Part shown: one piece after another, positions 1 to 9,514 of the stretch
Layout: every line of letters begins with the position of its first letter
How positions within the stretch are numbered: the stretch's first letter is position 1
NCBI RefSeq assembly: GCF_964031245.1
Contig: NZ_OZ035017.1
Span: 1,023,402 to 1,087,401, forward strand
Direction: 5' to 3'
Length of the DNA stretch: 64,000 nt
From: Rickettsiella endosymbiont of Miltochrista miniata
GTDB taxonomy: Bacteria > Pseudomonadota > Gammaproteobacteria > Diplorickettsiales > Diplorickettsiaceae
Notes under the pieces: generated by a model
Databases searched by the model: none
What the model was told of the DNA's origin: nothing
What the model saw: the letters and a program-made list of their open reading frames with translations, nothing else
Position numbers and translations under genes: made by a program

Positions 1-2969
1 ACTGAAATTCTTTTCTCAATATAGGTTTTTTGGAAAAGAAAATGTATCGTACAAAAAGGGTTAGATAAAATGCTCCTTCTATGGCGCGTACCAGAAACAC
101 AACTTAGCGGTGATTGTTTATATTCAGCGCCTTCTAATTTAAGATCGATGGCCGATATCGCTTGTTCGGTGAGCACTTGACTCAAGTAAAAACTATTTAA
201 ATTACTACCGCGAAAATCACGCAATCCTTGTCGATAGAGATGTAAAAAGCTCTCTTTCTTAAGCTTGGCACCTAATACAGGAAGTGCGACTAATTTTTGT
301 GGAATCGGCCCTTGCAGTGCTTTTATTCCTGTAAAATCTCGCTGTCCACTATCATACAAAGCAAATAAAAAATTTGCTGACATTTCAACCTGATCAAAAT
401 TAAGTTGTGAGAAGGCAGGTCTTAAAAGTATACTATCACTGCTAAATTTAACATGCCGAAATGTAGCGCTATCCAATTGCGATTCCTTGATTGCAATACT
501 AAGCTTCATATTTGATGCATGCTGAGTCACTATTTTTGGCGTAAATAAGGCCGCACTTAGATCAGATTTTATAAAATTTATATACAAGATTTCACCAATA
601 AACTCAGTTTTTTTAAAATTCATTTGATGAAAACTATAGAATTCGTAGGGATCTTCAGGTCTCTTTTCTATATAAATTTTACAGCTGGCAAAATTCTTAA
701 TCCCTCTTTTATATAAGTAATCAACGGTAACCAGATCGAATTGGCTCGCTTCTAGATTAGTGTGAGGATTAATAGCGATTTGATTTAAATTTGTGCCGAC
801 AAGATTTGCCCGGGCTAAATTAGCTTCCCATAAAGTAACCCCTTGCAATTCAAGTTTACTTAAATCACAGGACCCTAAATTAGCATTAGTAAAATCGAGA
901 AATCGCAAACGAGGTTTAACAAATTCATCTTGAAAATTAACCTCTTGCAAATTTGATCCGACAAAATCCACGACATAAGCGGATCTTAACCCTTTAAATG
1001 ATTCAGTCGATAACAGGGCATTTTCTAAATCAATGTTTGAGTAAGGCGTGCTAAAAGGTTTATTAAAATTAACTTTTCTAATATCGGTATTTTTAAATGA
1101 TATATGTTCTAACTCTGCAAAAAAACTAACTCCTTCCATATCAGCCCGATCAAATTTGCAATGACGAATAGACTGATAAAATTTCGTAAATTTAATAATG
1201 ACATTAGAAAAGTCTAGCCCTTCTAAATAGGCGTGTGGCAATTTAATAAAATTAAGATTTGAAAAACTGTTAAATTCATTGTCAAGCAGCGTCGAAATCA
1301 AGCCTTTGGTAACACTTAACGCCTCTTGCTTGCTCATCGCGTTATAATCTTCCTTTAAATAATTAACCGCTAACCCAGGCAGCACATGTTTAATATCTGC
1401 TTTGTTTAAAGCGTGATATAACATCCTTTGCACAAACGCTGTATCACATTCTGCAAGAAATACGCTGCGTTTTGCCTGGTCAGGTATATGGGTTAATAAT
1501 TCTATAAAAAGTCTAACTGAATCCTTATTTTTACAAAGAGTTACTATTCGCCGTAATGATAAAGAATCGGTAAAAAAATCACCGTAAGCGGCAGGAAGAT
1601 TTTTTATTACGCTAATTAAACCATCGATGTCTTTAATAAAATCATGGATTATTCGAATAATATTAATACGACGCTGGTTTTCTTGCAGATGCGTTAAAGG
1701 AATAAGTGTAGGTAAACGATCTGCTTTGATAAGCTCAATTATCGATACTCTTTGATTGCCTACCCAAAACCAAGTAAAGCCTATTTCAGAATTAAACTCA
1801 TAATATTCCAGCGACCCTCCTCTATTTAAGTTTATTCTTTTTGCTTCGTAAGCTTTTAATAATTTTCTAGCCAGTAACCGCTGTGTAACGGTTATTTGTA
1901 AGGCATCGACCGTTTTCAATTCGCCACTGTCAGTTAAAATCTCTTCTAATCCTACTTTATTGGTTTTAAACCAATCATCTACCCCTAATAGATTCAATTT
2001 ATTCAGAATACGTGTGGATTTATCGGCGTAATCACTATCTTCGGACAGTATTTGTGTAAAACTAGTATGTAATTTTTCGCTGATATAACCAACTAAATTT
2101 TTCGCGGTGATATGTTGTTCCAGGTCCTTGATATATAAATCGACAATGGCCTTTTTACTTAATGCACTGAGACCATTTCCTAGTTCAATCGCCCCTTGAT
2201 CGCGTTGACTATCAATCGGAAATCCACGTTCCTTGGCTTGCATCAATAAATAATTATTCGCATGCAATAGATTCTGATCGACAGCACTATCCGACGCTTT
2301 GCATACCATAACTTGATACGTATCTGGCATGGCAAACGGACGTTTTGCGGCGACATGGCTTGCCATAGTCTTAGCATAAGCGCGTAACCATTGCTTAATC
2401 TGTAAATCTCCTTCTAAATTTTCTTGTAATTGCAAAGCGGCACTGCTAATACGTGAATAACAACCGGCAATACATTTTTCTAATTCTTTATCCGCTAGTA
2501 AATTAATGATAATTTTTTTTCGTTCTTCTAATTTAATCAGTGGCTCATCTAATAGCACCGCTATTTTTTCTAGCAATAGTTTTCCATCGCCATAAAGTAA
2601 AGCCATATTATCGCTAGGTTGCTCTAGTTTTTTTAAAAAAACCGATAAAGTTTCACCCCCTTCAAGTTTATGACTGACGGCCCATAACTGAATATGCGTG
2701 ACACTCAGCTTTAGTTCTACTTGCAAAAGTTTAAACTTATCACTATGCAGACTACTTGTTTCATCTTGATAAACAAATTTGTTTAAATCGTTTAAGTTGC
2801 GACCACCTTGATAATAAGTCGGTGGTTGATCAGCCGTTAAATACGGATAGAGTTTTTGTTTAATTAATTGCTCTAGTCGATTTAATTCCTCGACAGCAAG
2901 CCTAATTTCATCGTCAGATAATAAATGCAGTGAAAAAAAATCTGCGCTTAACAAAGGATCTTTTGGCAT
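1..2969 (-). CDS. Large pentapeptide-repeat-like protein, 3' end missing
   Basis: The reading frame opens with ATG at 2969 behind an AGGAAG ribosome site and stays open to the left edge, so at least 989 residues are present and the C-terminus is missing. The first ~550 residues are polar, probably mostly helical, and match no family I recognise. From about residue 575 to 950 the protein shows loosely spaced A(N/D)LXX-type units (for example WEANLARANLVGTNL near residue 715 and SNLNSFYL near 925), the signature of pentapeptide-repeat beta-helix proteins. I see no signal peptide and no obvious membrane segment. Pentapeptide-repeat proteins are found among Dot/Icm effectors of Legionella, so an effector role is a reasonable guess in this genome, but no catalytic domain is visible. 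The downstream context lies outside the window. Confidence 0.75.
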   Translation of the reverse strand, partial: MPKDPLLSADFFSLHLLSDDEIRLAVEELNRLEQLIKQKLYPYLTADQPPTYYQGGRNLNDLNKFVYQDETSSLHSDKFKLLQVELKLSVTHIQLWAVSHKLEGGETLSVFLKKLEQPSDNMALLYGDGKLLLEKIAVLLDEPLIKLEERKKIIINLLADKELEKCIAGCYSRISSAALQLQENLEGDLQIKQWLRAYAKTMASHVAAKRPFAMPDTYQVMVCKASDSAVDQNLLHANNYLLMQAKERGFPIDSQRDQGAIELGNGLSALSKKAIVDLYIKDLEQHITAKNLVGYISEKLHTSFTQILSEDSDYADKSTRILNKLNLLGVDDWFKTNKVGLEEILTDSGELKTVDALQITVTQRLLARKLLKAYEAKRINLNRGGSLEYYEFNSEIGFTWFWVGNQRVSIIELIKADRLPTLIPLTHLQENQRRINIIRIIHDFIKDIDGLISVIKNLPAAYGDFFTDSLSLRRIVTLCKNKDSVRLFIELLTHIPDQAKRSVFLAECDTAFVQRMLYHALNKADIKHVLPGLAVNYLKEDYNAMSKQEALSVTKGLISTLLDNEFNSFSNLNFIKLPHAYLEGLDFSNVIIKFTKFYQSIRHCKFDRADMEGVSFFAELEHISFKNTDIRKVNFNKPFSTPYSNIDLENALLSTESFKGLRSAYVVDFVGSNLQEVNFQDEFVKPRLRFLDFTNANLGSCDLSKLELQGVTLWEANLARANLVGTNLNQIAINPHTNLEASQFDLVTVDYLYKRGIKNFASCKIYIEKRPEDPYEFYSFHQMNFKKTEFIGEILYINFIKSDLSAALFTPKIVTQHASNMKLSIAIKESQLDSATFRHVKFSSDSILLRPAFSQLNFDQVEMSANFLFALYDSGQRDFTGIKALQGPIPQKLVALPVLGAKLKKESFLHLYRQGLRDFRGSNLNSFYLSQVLTEQAISAIDLKLEGAEYKQSPLSCVSGTRHRRSILSNPFCTIHFLFQKTYIEKRIS

Positions 2970-3123
2970 ATGACTTCCTGGTCATTTTTTTTAAAAATGA
3001 AAATAATTATTTTTAAAAAATTTTTGAAAATATATATTAATTAAATAAAAAAATATAGTCTTTAAAAAATATAGTTAAACGATGAAAAATTTAAAAAAAT
3101 TCAGTCGTTGCGTAAATTATTAG

Positions 3124-3232
3124 TCGTCATTGTCAGCACCGAAGAATATTGATCGTCATTGCGAGCACCGAAGAATATGATCGTCATTGCGAGCGCGTAG
3201 CGCGCGGCAATCCATGGATGGCCGCGGCTCAT
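3124..3232. repeat. Dispersed repeat family A (three tandem 5' units plus palindrome)
   Basis: Two partial units of about 28-29 bp (TCGTCATTG(C/T)(G/C)AGCACCGAAGAATAT) precede one longer unit with the GCGCGCGGCAATCCATGGATGGCC core. It lies in the 268-bp gap between the pentapeptide gene and the pncB stop codon; the rest of the gap (2970-3123) is very AT-rich and holds nothing else I recognise. Confidence 0.85.
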
Positions 3233-3237
3233 TAATT

Positions 3238-4725
3238 TTACTGTACAGAAGATTTTGCTTTTAAAATACGAGCTAATTTTAAATGATATAGATTTTCTTC
3301 TAAACCGACTGGATAAGCATGGGGATTTAATAGGCGGCGAATACTTTCATGAAATTGCTCTAATTCCTGATGAGTTTTTTCTTGGCTGGATTTTAATGAA
3401 GGTACTTTATAAACTAATTTCCCTAAGCGAAAAATCGGGGTTAATAAATCGCGGTATGGTGTTGCTGCAGGAATAGAGCGCCGTTTGGTCGGATCGATAG
3501 GATCAATAATCGTGATATTATCGACTGAAATTCCTAATTTTTCATCATAAATAGCATCAGCCATCGCTAAACCATCCACTTTATCAGCATAATAACGCCG
3601 CACGGATAAAATCCCAGGAGTGGAAATTTTAATGGTTTGTTCCGATAACTTAAGCTTGTTTTCCCATTCACCCTGTGCAGACTTAATCGCACTAAGTTTG
3701 TAGACACCTTCGAGCGCTGGCTGTTCATACGCAGTAATTAAATGCGTGCCTACGCCCCATACATTAATACTGGCGCCTTGCTCTTTCAAACTGGTAATCA
3801 CTAACGGATTCAGATCGTTGCTACCGACAATGACCGCATCATGGTAACCCGCCGCATCTAAAAGTTGTCGCGCTTGTTGACTTAAATAAGCTAAATCACC
3901 GGAATCCAAACGTATCCCTGCTAATTTAAAACCACTGGGTTTTAATTCTTCGGCAACTTTGATCGCATTTTTAACGCCTGCGAGCGTGTTATAGGTATCC
4001 ACTAAAAAAATACAGCGATCGGGAAAGGTTTGTGCATAGGCGCGAAAAGCTTCTAGTTCGTTAGCAAAACTTAGCACCCAACTATGTGCATGTGTTCCAC
4101 GTACCGGAATATCAAGTAATTTTCCAGCTAATACATTAGACGTAGCAGAACAACCACCAATATAAGCGGCGCGGCTCGCCATTAAGGCGCCATCAAAACC
4201 TTGAGCACGACGTAATCCAAATTCTAATACCGGCTCACCCCGTGTGGCTTGCAACAGGCGCGCGGCGCTAGTGGCAATGAGACTCTGAAAATTAATAATA
4301 TTCAGTAAAATACTTTCTAATAACTGACATTGTAATAAAGGTCCTTTAACACGGATTAAAGGTTCTTGAGGAAAAACCACGGATCCTTCCTCAACGGCAT
4401 CGATATCACAACAAAATTTTATTTGTTGTAAATAATTTAAAAAATCGGCAGGAAATAAAACTTTACCTTGTGTATCGGTCAATCCAGCTAAATAATCGAT
4501 ATCGTCTTCGGTAAATTTAAAATTCAAAAGATAATCAATCAATGTGCCTAAACCTGCACAAATAACATACCTACCATTAAAGGGTGCTTGCCGAAAGCTA
4601 TGATAAAAAACGGCGTCACGTTCGTGTATCCCCGCTTTCCAATAGCCGTAGGCCATGGTCAACTGGTAGAAATCGGTTAATAACACTAAAGAAGATTTAT
4701 AGAGTTGTGTTAATGAGTTTTGCAT
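3238..4725 (-). CDS. pncB: Nicotinate phosphoribosyltransferase
   Basis: Converts nicotinate, PRPP and ATP to nicotinate mononucleotide in the Preiss-Handler route of NAD salvage; cytosolic. The 495-residue protein opens with the conserved LLTDFYQLTMAYGYWKAG segment of the family and later carries GTHAHSW, the VDTYNT motif, GIRLDSGDL and VGSNDLNP, which line the phosphoribosyl and nicotinate pocket. Length matches the longer (about 490-residue) class rather than the 400-residue E. coli PncB. The start ATG at 4725 precedes a good N-terminus. The gene stands alone between a family A repeat and the DksA-like gene; nothing visible suggests an NAD-responsive regulator. Confidence 0.93.
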   Translation of the reverse strand: MQNSLTQLYKSSLVLLTDFYQLTMAYGYWKAGIHERDAVFYHSFRQAPFNGRYVICAGLGTLIDYLLNFKFTEDDIDYLAGLTDTQGKVLFPADFLNYLQQIKFCCDIDAVEEGSVVFPQEPLIRVKGPLLQCQLLESILLNIINFQSLIATSAARLLQATRGEPVLEFGLRRAQGFDGALMASRAAYIGGCSATSNVLAGKLLDIPVRGTHAHSWVLSFANELEAFRAYAQTFPDRCIFLVDTYNTLAGVKNAIKVAEELKPSGFKLAGIRLDSGDLAYLSQQARQLLDAAGYHDAVIVGSNDLNPLVITSLKEQGASINVWGVGTHLITAYEQPALEGVYKLSAIKSAQGEWENKLKLSEQTIKISTPGILSVRRYYADKVDGLAMADAIYDEKLGISVDNITIIDPIDPTKRRSIPAATPYRDLLTPIFRLGKLVYKVPSLKSSQEKTHQELEQFHESIRRLLNPHAYPVGLEENLYHLKLARILKAKSSVQ

Positions 4726-4933
4726 TAGACCTTTTACATAACCTGCGTAATAGACTTGATTTTATCATTATGCGAAGAGTACTAATAGTTGTGTTTTTAA
4801 TCGTGGTGGGGATTTTAAAGGAAAGTTTCGCTGCGGTTAGCTACTTGAATGGCTGCGCACACGCTCGGTTAGCTTCAGCCATGCAAGGATCTTTCATCAT
4901 TATTTGAAAAATTCGCATTTTTTGACCAACCTA

Positions 4934-5911
4934 TCAACCACCCGTTTGTTTTTCTCGAATTTCATCCAACGTTTTACAATCGATACAAAGATTGGCGGTA
5001 GGACGAGCTTCTAAGCGGCGAATACCAATTTCAACGCCACAAGAATTACAGAAGCCATAGTGACCTTCATCGAGTTGCTGTAAGGCATCCTCAATTTTTT
5101 TAATGAGCTTACGTTCACGGTCGCGTGCACGTAGTTCTAGATTAAATTCCTCTTCCTGAGTCGCGCGATCGCTAATATCAGGTAAAGAAGTACCCTCATC
5201 TTGTAGATGATGTACGGTTCGACCCATATCTTCCAACAACACGCGTTTTCGCTGTAATAATAAACGGCGAAAATACGCCTGCTGGCTCGAGCTCATATAG
5301 TCTTCCCCAGGACGTTCCTTATAAGGCGCTATATTTAAATCGATTTCCGAATTAATAGAAGTCAATTCTAGCCTTGTTTCTGGTAAAGAACGTTGTTTTT
5401 TAGATTCTTTCTTAGGTTTTTTATGTTCTGCCATTTTAGTTTCTATTGATGGTTGTTGTTTTACCGCAGGTAGCGCCTGGGAATCAGACTTTGCTTGCTG
5501 TTGTTTTTTTTTAGAAGGAGCTCGGATAACTTGTGCCTTCGCTACTTTTGTTGATTTTTTTTTAGCTATAGGCTTTCTACTTCTGGTAACACGGGAGGAC
5601 GTCGACGTTTTCTTTGAGGTTTTGCTTTTACTAGGCTTTTTTTTTACGCGACTAACTGCTTTTTTTTTAGTCTTTCTGCGAACAGTCTTACGACGAGTCG
5701 CTGGTTTCTTACGTGTTGCAGCTTTTCTACGACGTGGTTTTCGAGTTGCTTTTTTAGCGCCTACTCTTTTACGACGACGCGTTGTTTTCACACCCGTTGC
5801 AGCTCTCTTCTTTCTTCGTTTTGTAGCTTTCTTACGTGTAGGTGTGGACTTTGCAGCGGTAGTGCGTTTTTTACGACGCTTTGCAGCTGCAGGTTTTCTT
5901 TTTACTGGCAT
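4934..5911 (-). CDS. DksA/TraR-type zinc-finger protein with histone-H1-like lysine-rich N-terminus
   Basis: The last ~110 residues are a clear DksA domain: YFRRLLLQRKRVLLEDMG begins the coiled-coil part, and the C4 zinc finger reads CNSCG...CIDC followed by a terminal helix. DksA binds the RNA polymerase secondary channel and, with ppGpp, redirects transcription. The first ~130 residues are almost entirely Lys, Arg, Ala, Thr and Ser (KKATKRRKKRAATGVKTTRR-like), as in bacterial histone H1-like proteins, and a ~60-residue linker follows. I start at ATG 5911 because AGAGGAGA lies just upstream; an in-frame start 22 codons earlier (5977) has no ribosome site. At 325 residues it is about twice the usual DksA length, so the basic tail may add DNA or RNA binding. 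No second dksA is in the window. Confidence 0.88.
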   Translation of the reverse strand: MPVKRKPAAAKRRKKRTTAAKSTPTRKKATKRRKKRAATGVKTTRRRKRVGAKKATRKPRRRKAATRKKPATRRKTVRRKTKKKAVSRVKKKPSKSKTSKKTSTSSRVTRSRKPIAKKKSTKVAKAQVIRAPSKKKQQQAKSDSQALPAVKQQPSIETKMAEHKKPKKESKKQRSLPETRLELTSINSEIDLNIAPYKERPGEDYMSSSQQAYFRRLLLQRKRVLLEDMGRTVHHLQDEGTSLPDISDRATQEEEFNLELRARDRERKLIKKIEDALQQLDEGHYGFCNSCGVEIGIRRLEARPTANLCIDCKTLDEIREKQTGG

Positions 5912-6067
5912 AAAAAGTTCTCCTCTTGAGAATTTAACATTTGCCGGAATTGGCACACACACATAAACCAAACACATCTATACCAAAAATTATTCGACAT
6001 GGCAATCATTTCAAAGCACCTGCCATGTCTCTTCTTTTTATTAATGATTTATAGATCATATTTTCAA

Positions 6068-6910
6068 TTAATTCCATTTTCCACTACTAACTCGTTGATG
6101 ACCGGCCAAATCTTTGTAATTTTTTATCTGCTGATAGCCATATTTTAAAAAAAATTCCTCAACAAACGCCGCCTGCTGATACCCATGTTCTAAAAATAAA
6201 ATACCACCATTCAGAAGATGTTGACGTGCTTGTTGAATTATAATTTCTAAATCATTTAATCCTTTTTCACCTGAAATTAAAGCACTTTTCGGTTCGTAAG
6301 CCAAAGCACATTCTGTTTGCCAGTGTGGATCATCCCATGCAAGGTAAGGTGGATTACTAAGAATAACATCAAACTTTTCATCGACTAATAATGCCTGGCA
6401 CCAATCACCTTGACGTAGTTCTATCGTTTGACTGTGATAACGGCGTATGTTGCGTTCGGCAACCTCTAAAGCGCGGGGGGAATTATCGGTTGCAACGAAC
6501 TCCCAGGTAGGTCTGCTCAACGCTAATGCGACAACAATTGCCGCCGAGCCTGTTCCCAAATCCGCTATTTTTCGTTGTTCAGTGCCAAAGCTAGCAAGAA
6601 CCTGTTGCACCAATAACTCCGTTTCCGGTCGAGGTATGAGTACCTCCGGCGTCACTTCAAACGACAGTGACCAGAATTCCTGTCGGCCTAGTAAATAAGC
6701 GATCGGTTCTCCCTTTTGGCGACGTGCAATCAGTTGTTTGACGTGTTTTTGCTGGCGTGTTGTCAGTAACCTATCCGGACGTTGACTATGTAATTGTGCC
6801 CGAGTCAGTCCTAAAACATGAGAAAATAACAATTCCGTATCTAAATAAGCACTGGGACTGCTTAGGCTTAGTTCTTTGATTGCCCTACGCCAACAGGAAA
6901 TTAACAACAT
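6068..6910 (-). CDS. prmC: Release factor glutamine N5-methyltransferase
   Basis: PrmC (HemK) methylates the glutamine of the GGQ loop in release factors RF1 and RF2 with S-adenosylmethionine. The catalytic NPPY motif appears as LSNPPYLAWDDP, the SAM-binding DLGTGSAAI loop is present, and the N-terminal helical release-factor-binding domain is intact. Start chosen at ATG 6910 (280 residues, near the E. coli length of 277). The longer GTG start at 6940 falls inside the end of a family B repeat and is unlikely. prfA, its substrate gene, lies upstream on the same strand, separated by a small membrane gene and two repeats; prfA-prmC adjacency is common. Confidence 0.93.
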   Translation of the reverse strand: MLLISCWRRAIKELSLSSPSAYLDTELLFSHVLGLTRAQLHSQRPDRLLTTRQQKHVKQLIARRQKGEPIAYLLGRQEFWSLSFEVTPEVLIPRPETELLVQQVLASFGTEQRKIADLGTGSAAIVVALALSRPTWEFVATDNSPRALEVAERNIRRYHSQTIELRQGDWCQALLVDEKFDVILSNPPYLAWDDPHWQTECALAYEPKSALISGEKGLNDLEIIIQQARQHLLNGGILFLEHGYQQAAFVEEFFLKYGYQQIKNYKDLAGHQRVSSGKWN

Positions 6911-6932
6911 AAGATGAGCCTTAGCAGTAATT

Positions 6933-7052
6933 ATACTCACCGCAATTGGATTTTTGACAAGGCGTCGCGAGAATGAGCAACCTTCATTTCTTCAAGATAC
7001 ATGAGGATTGCGATCTCCGCGATACATAGGCAATGTCAAGTGCGAAGAGTAT
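6933..7052. repeat. Dispersed repeat family B, copy 1
   Basis: Begins ATACTCACCGCAATTGGATTT and ends AAGTGCGAAGAGTAT, with TACATGAGGATTGCGA inside. These segments also occur in the copies at 52189-52311 and 53581-53703. It fills the gap between prmC and the small membrane protein gene. Confidence 0.75.
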
Positions 7053-7055
7053 AAC

Positions 7056-7385
7056 TTAAAACTCTTTGGGGATTTGCTTACGTCTAATATAAGAGACAAA
7101 AAATAGGATAATCAATAAGGGTAATAACACGGGTAACAAGACGGGAAATAAAATAATCGCGACGATAGTCCAAATAACGGCTATCGCGCCGATTATTAAT
7201 GCGCCAGCCCAGGTTAAAATAAACAGCAATAAAATACTTAACGAAAAAAAGAATACTGAAGCGACCAAAAATCCCCAAACACTAAAACCTATCACCACGG
7301 CTCCGGTAAATAAAGCCAGTGCGATGTGGCCGCCAATAATCAGCAATAACAGGATAAACAATGCAATAGCTAGTGATCGAAGCAT
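7056..7385 (-). CDS. Small multi-pass membrane protein, unknown function
   Basis: 109 residues, almost wholly hydrophobic, with about three to four membrane segments (residues ~5-28, 30-55, 58-80, 80-98) and a short basic tail YIRRKQIPKEF on one side. A GGAGA ribosome site precedes ATG 7385. No family assigned. Same strand as prfA and prmC and between them, but family A and B repeats flank it, so co-transcription is uncertain. Confidence 0.65.
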   Translation of the reverse strand: MLRSLAIALFILLLLIIGGHIALALFTGAVVIGFSVWGFLVASVFFFSLSILLLFILTWAGALIIGAIAVIWTIVAIILFPVLLPVLLPLLIILFFVSYIRRKQIPKEF

Positions 7386-7454
7386 TACTATTTCTCCATT
7401 ATGGATAGTGTGAAATAAATCGTTATTTTCAAAAAAAGGGATTCCCTTCTTTAC

Positions 7455-7582
7455 TCGTCATTGCGAACACGCAAAATATTAGTCGTCATTGCGAGCGCCA
7501 AAGAATATTGATCGTCATTGCGAGCGCGAAGCGCGCGGCAATCCATGGGTAGCCACGCTCATTACATTCGCTCGCCATGACA
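7455..7582. repeat. Dispersed repeat family A
   Basis: Three CGTCATTGCGA(A/G)C units separated by ~30 bp, then the GCGCGCGGCAATCCATGG core and the inverted end GCTCGCCATGAC. Lies between prfA and the small membrane protein gene. Confidence 0.85.
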
Positions 7583-7616
7583 ATGATTCTTTTGCTCTTT
7601 TCCATTACTTATAATT

Positions 7617-8699
7617 TTATTCGCCCAAGGCCGCTAACTCATCGGCTTGATATTCACGCGTCAAGGATTGAATAACCGGCTCTAAATGGCCTTCCATGAT
7701 ATCAGATAATTGATACAGCGTTAGATTTATCCTGTGATCAGTTAAACGACCTTGAGGAAAATTATAGGTGCGGATACGCTCTGAACGATCACCGCTACCG
7801 ACCAAATCTCGACGTGTTTCTGCTTCCTCACGTTGTTGCTTGGCCTTCTGTGCCGCTAAAAGTTTGGATTGCAACAAAGACATCGCGCGAGCACGATTTT
7901 TATGTTGCGAGCGCTCATCTTGACACTCGACCACTAAGCCGGAGGGTAAATGCGTAATACGAATGGCAGAATCGGTTTTTTGTACATGCTGTCCTCCAGC
8001 GCCTGAAGCACGAAACGTATCTATTTTTAAATCGGTTGGATTGATGGTGACATCATCCACGACATCGATCTCGGGTAATATCGCCACCGTACAGGTTGAT
8101 GTATGAACTCTGCCTTGCGCTTCGGTTTCGGGGACACGCTGCACGCGATGTGCACCCGATTCGAATTTCAAATGTGCATAAACAGCAGTCCCTATAATAC
8201 GTGCAATAATTTCTTTATAACCACCTTGCTCGCTAGGGTTCATATGAATAATTTCCACCGTCCAGCCCTGATTTTCTGCGTAACGGGAATACATTCGAAA
8301 TAAATCACCGGCAAAAATAGCCGCTTCATCTCCTCCAGCAGCCGCACGAATTTCTAAGAAAACATTCCGTTGATCATTAGGATCTTGTGGTAACAACAAG
8401 CGTTCTAGTTCTTTTTCTAATTCGACTTGCTTTTGCTGTGCAATTTTAATTTCTTCTGCAGCAAGCTCTCGCATTGCCGAATCAGCATCATGTAAACATT
8501 GCTCGGCTTGATTTAGGATAGTTAAGTTAGTCCGATATTGCTGAAAACATTGTACGACAGGGCCTAACTGAACATACTCCTTAGATAAATCACGGAAATG
8601 ATTTTGATCCTTAATCACGTCCATATCACCCAATAAAGCAGTTAATTCTTCGTAACGTTCGACGATTAAGGTCAATCTATTGAATAAAGAGGTCTTCAT
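7617..8699 (-). CDS. prfA: Peptide chain release factor 1
   Basis: Reads UAA and UAG stop codons and triggers peptide release on the ribosome. 360 residues, the normal RF1 length. The GGQ loop is [19 protein letters not shown]. The stop-recognition PxT tripeptide is P-E-T in [18 protein letters not shown], where E. coli has P-A-T. The downstream [18 protein letters not shown] segment is typical of RF1. ATG 8699. prmC, which modifies the GGQ glutamine, is encoded downstream on the same strand. Confidence 0.96.
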   Translation of the reverse strand: MKTSLFNRLTLIVERYEELTALLGDMDVIKDQNHFRDLSKEYVQLGPVVQCFQQYRTNLTILNQAEQCLHDADSAMRELAAEEIKIAQQKQVELEKELERLLLPQDPNDQRNVFLEIRAAAGGDEAAIFAGDLFRMYSRYAENQGWTVEIIHMNPSEQGGYKEIIARIIGTAVYAHLKFESGAHRVQRVPETEAQGRVHTSTCTVAILPEIDVVDDVTINPTDLKIDTFRASGAGGQHVQKTDSAIRITHLPSGLVVECQDERSQHKNRARAMSLLQSKLLAAQKAKQQREEAETRRDLVGSGDRSERIRTYNFPQGRLTDHRINLTLYQLSDIMEGHLEPVIQSLTREYQADELAALGE

Positions 8700-8865
8700 A
8701 CGACCACTTTATACCTAAAGCCAACCCCGAAGTCGAGTGCTGAATAGGGTGTTATATAAGGCTGGCAAAATTGAATCTTAATGATTCATAAGCTATTCTG
8801 AAAAGGAGTAGACCGCTATAGCGGGCGCTATAAGGTTTTACACTTTAGTAACCTAAGGGGATAGT

Positions 8866-9189
8866 ATGAAAAAATTATTACTAATGGCTTCAGCTATTTG
8901 CATGGGTTTATTAGGTAGTATCAATGTGGCAATTGCCCACCCAGGCCAAAGTGCTTGTGCGTTTGATGCTCACTTAGTAAAAAAGGCTGGTTTTGTTTCT
9001 GGAGCGTATTATGACTCGGCAACCATACGTCAGTTATTGTCCAGAATCAACGTCACACCACGTGCTTGTACAAATATTGCATCATGTCAATATCGTTATG
9101 TTTGCAGCGAATATCATTATCTCGCTACCAATAAATTAATTCCAAACCGAGGCCCAACTATTTATTGGCATACTTCACAACCTTTCTAA
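8866..9189 (+). CDS. Small secreted cysteine-containing protein, unknown
   Basis: 107 residues. A standard signal peptide (MKK, hydrophobic core, predicted cut after NVAIA near residue 24) leads to an ~83-residue mature protein with four cysteines (SAC, RACT, ASCQ, YVCS), which could form two disulfides in the periplasm or outside. AAGGGG lies just before ATG 8866 and a strong intrinsic terminator follows the stop, so it looks like a monocistronic, well-expressed gene. No family recognised. Confidence 0.75.
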   Translation: MKKLLLMASAICMGLLGSINVAIAHPGQSACAFDAHLVKKAGFVSGAYYDSATIRQLLSRINVTPRACTNIASCQYRYVCSEYHYLATNKLIPNRGPTIYWHTSQPF

Positions 9190-9211
9190 TAAAGGAACGG
9201 GCAAATTTAGG

Positions 9212-9241
9212 TATCCCTTCCCTGTGAAGGGATATTTTTTT
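9212..9241 (+). terminator. Rho-independent terminator of the small secreted protein gene
   Basis: Perfect 9-bp stem TATCCCTTC / GAAGGGATA with a five-base CCTGT loop, followed by seven T residues (9235-9241), 22 bp after the stop codon at 9189. Confidence 0.85.
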
Positions 9242-9272
9242 GTGCGTATACTCTTCGCTTGATAGACAACCC

Positions 9273-9430
9273 TCGTCATTGCGAACACGCAAAATATTAG
9301 TCGTCATTGCGAACACCGAAGGATATTGATCGTCATTGCGAACACCAAAGGATATTGATCGTCATTGCGAGCGCGGAGCGCGCGGCAATCCATGGATGGC
9401 CACGCTCATTACATTCGCTCGCCATGACAG
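9273..9430. repeat. Dispersed repeat family A (four units)
   Basis: Four spaced CGTCATTGCGA(A/G)C units, the GCGCGCGGCAATCCATGGATGGCCACGC core, and the inverted end GCTCGCCATGACAG. A short family B end (TATACTCTTCGCTTGA) sits just before it at 9247. Located between the terminator and the mla operon. Confidence 0.85.
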
Positions 9431-9514
9431 TGATTTTTGCATATTTTTTTACTATTATTCAATTCAATTTATAAAAAGCCTGGTAAAATTTAAATTAATT
9501 TTAGGTTATGCATC

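Noticed and set aside
3124..3232. CRISPR-like look of spaced CGTCATTGCGAGC units
   Set aside because: Units are few, spacing is filled by near-identical sequence rather than unique spacers, the element is palindromic and scattered at 14 loci, and no cas gene is present.
4584..4907. Plus-strand frame of 107 codons, including a possible signal-peptide-like 45-residue ORF from 4770
   Set aside because: Most of it is antisense to pncB; the short part has no ribosome site and no clear mature protein. It could be a tiny gene but evidence is too thin.
5622..5966. 114-codon plus-strand frame rich in Phe, Leu and Arg
   Set aside because: Antisense shadow of the lysine-rich repeats of the DksA-like gene.
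5912..5977. 22-codon N-terminal extension of the DksA-like protein
   Set aside because: The AGAGGAGA site directly before ATG 5911 decides the start; the extension is not basic like the rest of the tail.
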